From contig NC_089588.1 in NCBI RefSeq assembly GCF_019320115.1, positions 118,124,803 through 118,188,802 on the forward strand: a DNA stretch of 64,000 nucleotides, written 5' to 3'. This DNA comes from Miscanthus floridulus (taxonomy: Eukaryota; Streptophyta; Magnoliopsida; Poales; Poaceae). The notes beneath the pieces were generated by a model, which worked only from the letters and a program-made list of their open reading frames with translations, had not been told where the DNA came from and made no database searches. The translations under genes and the position numbers were made by a program. Of this stretch, positions 13,481-25,400 are shown in pieces (positions within the stretch are counted from its first letter, which is position 1; every line of letters starts with the position of its first letter).

Positions 13481-13661
13481 TAAATTCTCCACTTCCGCAG
13501 CATGCTTCCAATTCAAATTGCTACGCTATTTGCTTGGGTGGGTTCAATGGCTTCAGATTTGTTCATCTTTCCTCTCTACTTTCATGACTGATTTAGTTGT
13601 CTGCACCGTTTTTGTTGGATCTAGCTGGTTGAAGAAATCCTGTTCGGACTGGAAGTTCACT
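13481..13661 (+). repeat. Left copy of the direct repeat flanking the LINE
   Basis: Matches 39845-40133 in the same orientation: both begin ATAAATTCTCC, share the GCTATTTGCTT and TTCATCTTTCCTCTCTA blocks and end at CTGTTCGGA.TGGAAGTTC. The right copy has about 110-120 bp extra after the first ~22 bp. The repeat ends next to the LINE 3' side here and starts at the LINE 5' end on the right, as a target-site duplication would. Such a length would be exceptional. Confidence 0.65.
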
Positions 13662-13739
13662 TTTTTCTATATAAATTAGGGTAAACCTCTCTAACTTTGA
13701 TTTAGTTCGCTTTTTGTCTGGATCTAGACGGTTTTTTTA

Positions 13740-15856
13740 GAAATCCCCGCCTCACAATTTGTCTGCTAACCACACATCCTCCCAAAACCCACCTGCTCCC
13801 CACTTTGCACCTTAAAAGTGCCGGAAACTAGAAAATCCTCCTTAACTTTCAAAAGGTCGGCCCAGAAATGAGAATTCCTTGTCTATGTTGCACCTGAGTA
13901 AAAATTTATTAGACAGGTATTTCTTTCTTAAAAGGTTATGCCAAACCCCATCCTCATTGATCAACCGAAACAACCATTTACCCAAAAGACATCTATTTTG
14001 TAGTTCCAAATTAAGTATTCCTAGCCCACTAAATTCTTTTGATGTACAGAGAACACTCTACTTAGCTAGATGATATTTTTTTATTGTCTTCGTCACATTC
14101 CTTGAAAAAGCAGGAGCGATAGTATTCTAATTTTTGAAGAACTTCTCTAGGGACTTAAAAAAAGATAATATAAACATAGCTAAGCTAGTTAGCACCGAAT
14201 TAATAACAAGAAGTCTCCCACCAACTGAAAGTAATTTACCTTTTCAGCTACTTGTTTTTTTCTGGAACCTCTCCTCAATACATGCCCAATCCTTATTGGA
14301 TAGCTTAACATGATTCATAGGAATACCTAGATATCTGAAAGGGAAAACACCTAACCCGCACCCAAACAAACGTGCATAATCCAGCTCACAATCCATGGCT
14401 GTACCTTAGCAAAAAAAGCTCGCTTTTGTGAAAATTAATTTTCAATCCTTACAATTGCTCAAAGGTACTAAGTACAAGCTTTAGTTATTTGACTTGTAGC
14501 AAATCATGATCCAAAAACAAAATGGTATCATCTGCATATTGCAGGATTGACAGGCCATCATCAACCAAATGTGGAACCACTCCCTTGATTTGTCCATTAG
14601 CCTTAGCATGGAAAATCAAAGTTGCCAACATATCCTCCACCAGGTTAAAAAGGATAGGGGACAAGGGATCTCCCTGTCTAACTCCTTTCCAGGTTTGGAA
14701 AAAATGTCCCACATCATCATTTACTTTGATGTTGACACTACCTCCCCTCACAATCTGATCAATCCAATTACACCAAATAGGTGAGAAGCCTTTCATTCTT
14801 GAAGTCTATTGCGGAGAGGACCATTTAACCTTGTCATAGGCTTTCTCAAAGTCTAGCTTTAAGATCACCCTATCCAACTCTTTCTTATGCATCTCATGAA
14901 TAGTTTCACGTAGAACAACCACCCCATCTAAAATATTCGGACCCTTCATAAAAGCTGATTGAGATGGATCAGCTTCTGAGCTACTAGGGCCATTCGGTTA
15001 CTCAAAACCTTAGTAAAAATTTTGAAACTAACATTCAGCATACAAATAGGTTGAAATTATTGGATCTGTGTCACCTCTTTTTGCTTTGGTAGCAACCTAA
15101 TTGTGCCAAAGTTGAGACTGAAAAATGGCAGATTACCCTTGTGAAATTAGAGAAAGAGGGCCTTAAGATCCTCTTTTATTACTTTCCAAAAAACTTGGTA
15201 GAACTCGGCCGGAAACCATCAGGGAACCGGAGCCTTATTATGCTCCATCTGAAAAATAGCCTCTTTAATTTCTTTGTCTAAAAAATCCGCCGTTAAGACT
15301 TCATTTTCGAGCTGTGAGACTTGTGGAATATCGCTGGTAGGAGACTCCACCATTGAAAAATTATTAGTAGCCTGTTCCCCAAAGAAACCTTTGTAATAAT
15401 TGGTGATAAATTTCTTTAGATTTTCATCAGCCTCAATTACACCTTACTCTTGCTCTAGATGGAAAATACGTGTTTTCGTTGTTTTCCATTGGCCACGAGG
15501 TGAAAGTACTTAGTGTTACAGTCACCCGATAACATTCTAGTTGTCTTAGCCCTTTGGTACCATTTGATTTCCTCTTCCCATAAGAGAAGACCTAGCCTGT
15601 CTTTATAATAAATTTTCATGCTACATAATGGCTGTACTTCTGCTTTTTTATCTAGCGCCTCAGCTTTCCTGACCAACTCAGCATTTTCTTTCTTATAATT
15701 GCCACTCACATTTTTTGCCCAGCCCCTTAAGAACTGTCTAAGCCGTTGTATTTTACATTGCCAACGCTGCAGTGGCGAGCTACCTCCATGTTCCTTTTGC
15801 CAGACTCTAGTAACCAAGTTACGAATCCCGATTGCTTGTTATCATGGGTGCCATTA
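13740..15856 (-). pseudogene. L1-type LINE ORF2, RT and C-terminal part
   Basis: Read on the minus strand from about 15850 down to 13740. The first segment (15455-15817) is the linker region before RT with the CNTKYFHLVANGK block. RT follows, with GVRQGDPLSPILFNL around 14660-14690 and the catalytic ADD box (YADDTILF) near 14518-14541. The thumb (FPFRYLGIP, near 14335) and a C-terminal segment come next, ending near GFWEDVWLADK (about 13760-13790). Several stops and frame changes interrupt it. The upstream endonuclease end is on the far side of the nested inserts (39696-39844). Such proteins nick target DNA and copy the LINE RNA there. This copy is 5'-truncated and dead. Confidence 0.85.
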
Positions 15857-15957
15857 GGCTATCTCCAACAAATACACCCAAAATATAAGACCCATTCGTC
15901 CTTTGGGTAGCGCTACAGGCAAAAGGTTCAATACATATTCAGCATCTTCTCCAATAA
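15857..15957. mobile_element. Tourist-like MITE, left part
   Basis: Begins GGCTATCTCCAACAAATACA after a TTA triplet (15854-15856). The matching inverted end is at 39692 (complement GACCGTCTCCAATAAGAAAC), followed by TTA (39693-39695). TTA duplication plus these termini fit a PIF/Harbinger-derived MITE of about 280 bp. It was inserted in the LINE and later split by CACTA-1. Leaving it out rejoins the LINE frame. Confidence 0.75.
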
Positions 15958-15998
15958 CCACTACATAAAAAATGGTTTGGAGCAACGGGACAAATTTT

Positions 15999-16266
15999 TT
16001 GTAGGGGCGGCTAGTGATGGAGCCGCCCCTACAGTGGCGTGCTCAGGAGCCCAGAGACCAGCCACCCCTACAAATGGAACAACAGGGGCGGCTGGTCATA
16101 CGAGCCACCCTACCAAATGGGTCGGATTTGTAGGGGCGGCTCACTCACTAGCCGCCCCCGGTATTGCTATTTGTAGGGGCGGCTTATGATTGAGCCGCCC
16201 CTACAAATGCCCGCGTATAAATACCTCCGATTTGTAGGGGCGGCTCTATCACCAGCCGCCCCTACA
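15999..16266. repeat. CACTA-1 left subterminal repeats
   Basis: At least eight copies of TGTAGGGGCGGCT or its complement AGCCGCCCCTACA in both orientations. In CACTA elements such arrays are the binding sites of the TNPA-type protein. The right end has the matching array. Confidence 0.85.
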
Positions 16267-17030
16267 AGTGACCCACATATGAAGCAAACTGCAACACCTT
16301 CTTCCTCCTCGGGTCACTCACTCCAACCCGTGAAAAAAAGGTGGAGAGGCTTTGGGCACCTCCCAAAAATTGATCTACTAAGGGGGGAAGATTTTGGTCT
16401 CAAATCCTTTGGTGCAGAGGTTGTAAATGGTAAGAAAATGCTATTCCACACTTTTTTTGAAGTTTTAATGGTTGGTTAGTGAGTAATTAGAGTTTTGCTT
16501 TTCTCTCTCTTCTATGGTGCTTAAGCTACTTATGAAGCAAATTAGACCCAAGTTTTGAATGTACTAGGCTAAATTAGGGAGGGGAACAAGATCATACCCT
16601 TATTTGGTCCATGTTTCTTGATTTTAGTGAACAATTAGTCAGTTTTATGGATGTTTTATGTGCATGTAGATCTAGATCTAGGGTTTGGTTTTTTTTTATT
16701 AATTTTGGTTTTATAAATTTGTGTTTGATGAAATTAGACTAGGGTTTGTATGAAAGATATTGGGTAAAATATAATTGTTGCTAATTGTTATCTTTAAAAT
16801 TGTTTATTGTAATCAACAAATATGTATTTTAATTATTTATGGATAAATGGGCCATTAATTAATTTTCTTCTACCATGGTGTGTTTGTATGCTTCATGTAA
16901 TTATATTTGATTTATATTCATATATATCTGAAGTATATACAATTATTCTCAAGTAATTATTAATTTGATTCATTTTTATATATATCTAAATAAGTAGTCC
17001 TTTATGTTTGTTTTGTTGTTGTTGTAAAAG
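16267..17030 (+). other. CACTA-1 leader before TNP2
   Basis: AT-rich leader between subterminal repeats and the TNP2 start, with GT-rich and TTTTTT tracts typical of a 5' intron (a possible donor is TGGTAAG near 16429, acceptor upstream of 17031). No independent gene is seen. Confidence 0.4.
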
Positions 17031-20000
17031 ATGGAGTACAGGAACTCTTGGATGTATGGTTCGTTAAGGTTCAAGGCAGGTTTCTGTGAAGAGGTGGATA
17101 AATTTATTGATGCCGCAAAGAAGCATGCAATGACATTGACAGAGAATAAGGATACAATTATTTATCCCTGTAAAGATTGCAAGAACCGTATGGCATGGAC
17201 AGATGTGACTATCATCAGATCACATTTGATTATGCGAGGATTTGTTGAGGACAACACAGTGTGGATTCATCATGGTGAAATGGTTATTGTTAACGATGAG
17301 GATGAGGAGGAATACGACGACGAAACCATAGAATCCATGTCCCAATATTCAGCAGAGCTTGAAGCACGAATGGATTGGGAGTTTGGCAGTGAACAAGGTA
17401 GTGATGCTGGTGGTTGGGATGGTGGAGCACGTGTCGGGGATGAAGATGATTTGGAGGACATGATTCGAGCCCTTGGACTAGAGATTTTACTAAATAGCCC
17501 AAAAAGTCTAGAAAATTTGAAAAGGGTGACAAAAGCATCGAAGGAGACTGTGTATGGTGTTGAAAAGGGTTGTCCGATACATTGGACATCGCTATGTTTT
17601 GTGCTTGAGCTACTCATCCTGAAGGCTAAGTATGGCTGGTCAGACTGTAGTTTCAATGATCTATTGCATCTCCTGTCATGGGTGCTACCACAACCAAACT
17701 CAATTCCCGCCAACATATACCAAGCGAAGAAGGTCATAAGTCCATTGACAATGGGGGTTGAAAAAAATCCATGCATGCCCCAACCACTGTATACTTTTTC
17801 GTGGCGAAACGTTCAAGTCACTGGATAAATATCCCCGGTGTGGGGCCAGCCGGTACAAGAACAATGACCTTTATGATGGGGACGAACCCTCCACGGGGAA
17901 AAAGAGGAATAAGAAGGGTACAAAAAAGGTGGTACAAGAATCTCAACCCCCAGAGGACACTCCATTAGGCAACGATGCAAAGCAGAGAATAATTCCTGCA
18001 TTGGTAATGTGGTACCTGCCAGTGACCGACCGCTTGAGACATATCTTCCTAAACCCTAAAGAAGCCGCACTCAGGACATGGTGGGATGATGAGCGCAAGG
18101 TGGATGATGATAAGATTGCACACCCGACTGATTGTAGTTAGTGGCAAAGGTTCGATGAGAAGCACAAAGAATTCAGCGATGACCCAAGGAATGTACGATT
18201 TGACTTGAGCACTAATGGAATGAATCCCTTCAATGAGAGGATGAGCGACCACAACACTTGGCCAGTGATCTTGACCATGTACAACAACCCAATGTGATTG
18301 TGTCAGAGAGAAAGTACCTTCTCGTCACTATTCTCATTTCTAGCCCTAAACAACCAGGCATTGATATAGATGTGTTCCTCGAGCCTTTGATGCAAGAAAT
18401 AGAGAGGCTATGGAGGCATGGGGAGCCGATGTACGATGTGTTCTAAAAGGAGGACTTCATAGGTAGAGCAATAATATTTGTTACTACCAATGATTACCCC
18501 GTGCTGTTTGCTTTGTTTGGACAGATCAAAGGGAAGACGGGATGCTTGGTTTGCTTGGATGGTACTACATGGGTGTACCTAGATGCATCCAAGAAGATAG
18601 TTTACCTAAGGAACCAACGCTTCTTAAAGACAAGTCACAAGTACCGCAACAAATTGTTCTTTAGATTTTATGACAACACCCCAGAGATTGAACCCCCTCT
18701 GGAGAGACGTCATAACGGAGAACACATGTACAGAATGGTGAAAAACATACACGTCGTCTATGGAAAGAAGAATCCAGATGGGACGAACAGAGATAGAAGC
18801 ACACCTCCTGTCAAAGGCGTACCTTTCAAGAAACAAACGATCTTCTTTCAGTATCTACCTTAATGGCCAGACTTGGAGGTCCCCCATGCCATTGATGCTA
18901 TGCACGTGCAGAAGAATGTCTTTGAGAGTCTCATTGCTACCTTGATGGACATAGGCAAGTCAAAGGATGGTCTGAAAGCATGGAAAGACATGGTGTAGCT
19001 AAACGTGATGCCACAGCTTCACCCGGTACCTGAGGCTAATGGAAAATACACTCTGCCCGTGGCGTGCTTCAACCTAACACCAGACGAGAAGAGAGCTATA
19101 TGCACTTTCCTGAGGGGGGTCAAAGTCCCCACTGGGTTTTCAGCAAATGTGAAGAAGCTAGTGTCGATGAAGGACTTGTCAATAACACACTGTAAGGCTC
19201 ACGATTGTTATGTGATGCTGATAGTGTTTCTACCTATTGCAATCAGGGCTATAAAGCCAGAGTTCTTGAAAATGGCCATCACCCGCATGTGCTACTTCTT
19301 TTCAAAGATCTCACAGAAGACAATTAGCAAGCAAGAGCTGAGTGACCTACATGAATTTGTGGTGGAGACACAAAACCAACTAGAGATGTGTTTACCTCCT
19401 ACTTTTTTTGATATAATGCCACATCTCATGATTCACATGGTTCATCAGATACAGGCGCTGGGCCCTTGCTACTTGCATGAAATGTGGTCCTACGAGCGGT
19501 TCATGTCGGTTCTAAGTCGATACGTGCATAATCAAGCATACCTAGAGGGCTCCATGATAGAGGGTTACAGTACTGAAGAAGTTGTCGAGTGCTGTCAAGA
19601 GTACCTAAAAGTACAGAAAGGGATTGGTAAACCCGATTCTCGTCATAAGGGTAGGCTGGCTACGAAGGGCACCAGTGGTAGAAAAGTGTTCATCGACCAT
19701 GATTACAAAGAGGTGAGTTGGGCGCATTATAGTGTCTTGCAGAGTACACAACTGATGCAACCGTACATTGATGAACACTTGGCTATCATTGTGGCGGAGA
19801 GAAATGGTTGTTCGGATGATTGGGTCATGAAACAACACAAGCAACAACTAACTATGGTTGAAGGACCAAAACATACTGCCTAGAGAAACCATAGATTCTA
19901 TTACCATCAGTAGGTTGGCAAAGGGGCCATCGAGACAAGTGACATCTTGGAATGCTTATGACATCAATGAGCATACGTACTATACCCACGCAAAGGATAG

Positions 20001-20499
20001 TAAATATGTGAACCAAAACAATGGCATTCGAATAGAGGCTCTCGATGGATTGGGGCAAAAGATCCAATACTTTGGCATCATTGAAGAGATATGGGAACTT
20101 GCCTATGGAAGGGATATAACGGTGGCCCTGTTTCGATGCTGCTGGATCAAACAACACCAACTGAACAAGATCGGATTAAGAGTCCTGGACCTCGAGAATC
20201 TAGGCTACCAAGATGACCCTTGGGTGCTCGCTTCACGTGTTGCACAAGTTTTCTATATGTCTGACCCACAAAGTAACCTCCCCCCAAAGAAGAAGACAAA
20301 GCACGTGGTTGCCTCTGGGAAACAGCACATTATCGGAGTTGATGGCATGGATGATGTTGAAGCTTACAATAACTATGATGAGATGCCGCTATTCACAGAC
20401 TTTCCTAAGAAGATCAGTGTTGTGGAAAAGAACATACCCAAAGACATATTACCATGGGAACGAAAAGGTGTCAAGGGGAAAGTCGTTACAGCAGGCTAG
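17031..20499 (+). pseudogene. tnp2: TNP2-type CACTA transposase (pseudogene)
   Basis: Starts MEYRNSWMYG with the N-terminal transposase-associated domain (residues ~1-85, YPCKDCKN and WIHHGE). An acidic linker follows, then the TNP2 core in pieces to about 18970, with VPHAIDAMHVQKNVFESL near 18879. The DUF4218 region (19005-19883, LPPTFFDIMPHLMIHMVHQI) and a DUF4216-like C-terminus (19858-20499) come next. Breaks: an extra A in a run of seven (17761-17767) shifts the frame; stops lie at 18139, 18295, 18444, 18861 and 18997; a second frame change lies near 19870. The usual HDYP motif reads NDYP here. An intact protein would cut at the CACTA ends. This copy cannot. Confidence 0.88.
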
Positions 20500-20539
20500 C
20501 TAGTTGTTGAACGTGGAATGTTTGTGTAAGTGTGTATTT

Positions 20540-20650
20540 GTAAGACTTCATTTATGCATGCGTGTGAGACTATATATTTATGTATGTGTGTAAGACTATA
20601 TATTTATGTATGTGTGTGAGACTACATTTATGCATATGTGTGAGACTACC
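20540..20650 (+). repeat. 26-bp tandem repeat after TNP2
   Basis: Four to five units of a TGTGTGAGACTATATATTTATG-type motif, with GAGAC/AAGAC at 20566, 20592, 20618 and 20642. It lies in the spacer between the TNP2 and TNP1-like genes. Confidence 0.8.
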
Positions 20651-20740
20651 CTTTGCAACATCCAGATGAATCTATTTCAACATCCACTTTATTACTACTA
20701 AAACTTTATGAAATCACTTAACACTTTATGAAATGAAGAA

Positions 20741-21510
20741 ATGGCCAAAATAAAAGTAGGAGATAGTGATATGTTCAACAACTTTTATATTCATCACCGT
20801 TACAGCTGAAATCATTTAGTGGTTGAAAATCAGGTTTGAAGCTGCCATTTTCTAAAATTCAAAATTTGAACTGTTCAAATTTTGTCAAATAAAAAGATGA
20901 CCAAAATAAAAGTTGTAGATAGTGATGTGTTCAACAACTTTTGTATCCATCACCTTTACAGCTGAAATAATTTAGAAGTTGAAAATCAGGTTTGAAGCTG
21001 TCATTTTCTGAAATTCAAAATTTGAATTGTTCAAAATTAGTGACAAAGATAGATGACTAGACTAAAATGATAGAGCATGATTTTAGAAAATTTTAGGAAA
21101 AAACCATCACATTTGGAGTTATTATGAGGAAAAAAAACTAGTTACAAGTTTTAGCCACAGATTAAAAAGTGAAATCACACTTGTTCATCATTGATCATCA
21201 TGAACAGTTGTGATTTTTTTTAATCTCTAGGTAAAATTTCTAACTAGTATTTCTCCCACGTAGTAGCTCCAAATGTGATGATTTTTCCCTAAATTTTTCT
21301 AAAATCATGCCCTATCAAGTTACTGTGTTGATTTGGTCATTCTTTTCATTTGACAAAGTTTGAGCAATTCAAATTTTCAAATTTAAAAAAATGACAAGTT
21401 CTAACGAGATTTTCAACCATTAAATGATTTTAGCTGACAAATGATGAATACCAAAGTTGTATAACTCATCAAGATCTACAGCTTTTATTTTGGTCATTTT
21501 TTCATCTGAC
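20741..21510. repeat. Long imperfect palindrome with a duplicated arm
   Basis: The right arm (21200-21510) is the complement of the left arm (about 20895-21190), with the centre near 21196 (TCATCATTGATCATCATGA). The outer 150 bp of the left arm is itself tandemly repeated with a 156-bp period (20741-20893 and 20897-21050). It lies between the two transposase genes of CACTA-1. Transcribed, it would give a long hairpin RNA. Confidence 0.75.
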
Positions 21511-21692
21511 AAAGTGATAGTAAATATTGTTCATAAATCAACATGTCTCTTGTATAGTTCATGAAACTATGATTCATATGTGAATTTCGGAACAATGTTT
21601 ACTAATACATTGGCACATGAAGAAGGAGAGCAGAGGCAATAGCCACAGAGACGGATCACGATGCCTTTGCTCCACAACCTCAAGACACAACC

Positions 21693-22481
21693 ATGACTAC
21701 CAAGCCTAAGAGGAAACAAGGGGATAGAAAAGCAAATCTATATCCAGATAAGGCATGCTATGTGATAACAGAGGTTGGGTCAGCAGGGGAGATCCTTGAG
21801 CCGAAGGAATTAAGAGGACGATTCCATAATGCGATCGGGGCCCTAGTAAGAGATAAATTGAACCCAACAATCCCTAACTGGAAAGAGGTACCAGAGAACA
21901 AAAAGAATGAACTATGGGATAGGTAGCTGAAGCTCAATTTTAGATTTTCGAAGGGCAAGCACGAACTGGTAAAAAAATGCTTTCAGGATGATGGGAGAGT
22001 CATTTCGACGTTTGAGGTCGGAGCTCAACATGAAGTATATCCAAAAGGGGTTAACTCCCTTCAACGAGTTTGGCAAAATAACTCCTAGTCAATGGGAGGA
22101 GCTCGTGGCTCAAAAGACTTCACCGGAGGCATTGGAGCTCAGTGCCTGTAACACTGAGCTGGCAAAGAGGAACAAACACCACCATCATCTAGGCCCCGAT
22201 GGCTACTATGCCAAGGAAGAGCAGTTTAGGAAGATGGACAAAGAGGCCACAGCTGCTGGGAATATCGATGTGACGAATTTGAAGGTACGCTCAAGGAATT
22301 AGATATATGAGAGGAGTACAGAATCATCTGGCAGTAATCTTAAGTTTGATAAGCCAGAGACACAAGAGGCAATATCAAGGATACCGAAATATGCTGAAGA
22401 CAGGGAGAAGGGCTCATTCAATCCTTCTAGAGAGAGGGACGAGCTTAGCCTTGGCTTGTGAAACAAGGAGCACACAGGCCG
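21693..22481 (+). pseudogene. TNP1/TNPA-like gene of CACTA-1, 5' part
   Basis: Starts MTTKPKRKQGDRKANLYPD and contains the plant En/Spm Transposase_24-type region: NAIGALVRDKLNPTIPNW early, ITPSQWEELVAQKTSPEAL and NKHHHHLGPDGYYAKEEQF later. Stops at 21925 and 22300 and a frame change near 21985 break it. Reading runs to NKEHTGR at 22481, where the LTR element is inserted. It resumes at 36536 in a frame that continues once the insert and one GGCCG copy are left out. TNPA-type proteins bind the subterminal repeats and assist TNP2. Confidence 0.8.
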
Positions 22482-25400
22482 TGTGATAGAACCGCCCAAT
22501 TTATACAAGATCAAGTACGGTTGTCCCTGCTAACACGTTGACACACCCATACTTTCACTCATATAAACCCAGTAGTCCGCCGAGTGTCCCGAAAGACCTC
22601 GGTAAATCAACATCATAACCAAGATCGCGTGATTAAGCAAATACACATCACATACACCAGGTTGCAGCGGAAATAATATTACAAAGTGGTTAACAAATAA
22701 TAGTACAAGTTTGGGCTTCAAAACCATTTAGTGAAAACAACATAGCTTTCAAATGAATACGTTAATATAAGTTCCAATTATATGGCTAGCATAAGTGACA
22801 TCATCTGACAAAAGCATATAGATGAGAAGTAAGTATAGAATCACCGAGCCCACCGGCGGTTAGCCACCATCATCGACAGGTCGAGAACATCACCTGCAAC
22901 CAGGTGGGATAAACCCTGAGTACTCGAATGTACTCAGCCAGACTTACCCGTCTTAAACCAAAATAAAGCGACACCAAGGATTATACAAGGCTTTCTTTAG
23001 TGGGCTAGCTGACTTGTTTGTGAAAAGCATAAGCTATCCTGAAGAAACCATTTTAAGTACTTTGCATCATCTTTATTATGACCTATCCATCTAGGTAAGC
23101 ACCTGTACTATAGCAATCACTTGATTAACCAATAACATCCAGTTACCAATTTAGATTTAGCATATCCCATGCCATCCAGATAACCATCATTGTTCCATAA
23201 TAATTACTACGATGCCGTAACTCGAGTCAAGTGCTCACTATCCAGGAGCGATGGCGATTCGAATCGATTCCTAACCAGCTGGTGATTTATTCCTTACACA
23301 AACCTCACTCACCCGCTAAAGTGAGGTATCGGTCACCGAGTCAACTATCCAGGAATCTCGAGTTTGCCAGGAACCACATGTACCCGGGGGCTGACCGACT
23401 ACCCTTTGGTCTTATCATCGCTCCCCCGTGTCCTACCACACCTGCTCCGGTATAGTGCGCTGCGGGCAATCTACTCGGCCCGAATAATCTCCCAGCTTCG
23501 CGGTTGAAAGGTGCTTTATTCGGCCAGCTAAATGTAAGGCATGCGTTCAACATGACTCGAGGGCCAACAACGGTCGGTCCTTAATCGGCACAGACGGAAA
23601 CTAACAGCACCCCAGAACCCTGTCTGGTTGCCTCCAACTTTTTCCGTCTGGTCTCCAATTATCCATCACACATGGTAAATTCCAGGATATCAATCTTCCA
23701 TAGCTAAACTCTTCCAGTAACCACCTATAATGTAGGTGACCGGATATCACCGATCGCTACCGGTCTAAGCAAGGCTAAGCAGTTATTCGATCCCGACCTA
23801 ACAGGGTAATAAGGTAATAAGGTAGGCAAGGATAGTAATAAATGCATCAACAGTTTCAATCAACTCCTACAACTTAATACAACAATATATAACTCGTATA
23901 TAGAAAGAATTGCTTTTATAAAGTAGGAGACTTAGAATGCTCCGGGGCTTGCCTGGGATCCTTCACAAGTCAGTTAAGTTAGCTTGCACCGTCCTGGTGA
24001 CGTCTCAGGTCCTAGCATTCGCTTAGTCCTTTCATCTTCGGGATAGATCCATCAAACACTGTCTTCGGGTTTGGCTCCAACATCTCATCCTTCACGTGGT
24101 GCATCTAGCGTACCTAGATGAGATGCAATATGCAAGTGCATAAATATGAAGAATAGTACCATGAGACGCATCACAAAATAGCAAGCAAGACAAGCATAGT
24201 TTACACTAACACACTTAAGTACTTTGCGATGCTTAACTTAAACATCACACAATCAATCATGCTAAGATGGCAAAGAAGACGACAACACCAAGCATGACAT
24301 AAGTTTCCCAAGATCTCAGGAGCTCTAACTCAGTCATCATTCAAGGCATAAGTCACACTTAACAATATACAAGCAAACACTATAATTGGAATCTGCCAAT
24401 TTCTGGACATGCAAATAGCAGCTACAAGATTTAGCTATAACTGGAGTTACACAAATCCAAATGAATTGCAAGAGGACAATCCGGAAAGCTTATGGAATTT
24501 TCTACAATTCATCTTTAAGTTAACTAAGTCAAATATGCCCATTTACAGAAACTGGTCCACAATTGACAGAAAGCAGCCATTTCTGAAACCCAACTTTAAA
24601 CAGGCATAACTCACAAACCACAAGGCCAAATACCACCAACTTTTAACAGAAGCTAGATACATGAATTATCTACAACTTTGTTATTCTCGTATTAAGATGA
24701 TTTTACAGTTAGAAGTGTCAACTAATCCAATAATTGCATCTCTGTAAAAAACATAGACAAAAACTGACATGCCATTTTAAACAGCTATAAATGGAGTTAT
24801 ACATGTACTATAAATGTGATTCTAGACTTTTTAGAAAGCTTAGCAAATTCTGAACAACTTTGTTGTAAATACCTAAAGCTAATTATACTATTAAGAAGGC
24901 CCCACAGTAAGAACAAGGAAACCCTCTCTGGGTTTGGGCAGAAACAGCCACAGAGATTTAAGCAAGTATAACTCAAGATCTACTTAGCCAAGAATAATGA
25001 TATTTAACTTTTTGGAAAGCTTAAGAAAAGTACCACAACTCATGTATTTTCACCAAGTCATGATTCATAACTTAACTGAGCCAATTAATTCAAACATGCA
25101 GAACTATTCAGAGTAGAAGCAAAGCAATATAGGGCATTTGTTATTTTTATAACTCTTAAATAATAAATCCTAAACTTCTGAAATTTTTATCAGACAACAA
25201 CAATCGCCTTAGTAGCACTCCACAAAAATTTCACATTTATTTGAGCAACACCACTTCAGTTATGAAAAAGACAAGACATAACTAGTATTAAGAACCTAAC
25301 TGCATAGATCTATTTTTACAGCAAAATATTTAAACTAAACATGTAATATTATAGATCTACTGCATAGACAATTTCACAAGGATTCCAAAAAGTCCTCATT

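Noticed and set aside
16000..16270. Array of short repeats resembling a CRISPR-like pattern
   Set aside because: Units are in both orientations with irregular spacing and match the other end of the element. They are CACTA subterminal repeats in a plant genome.
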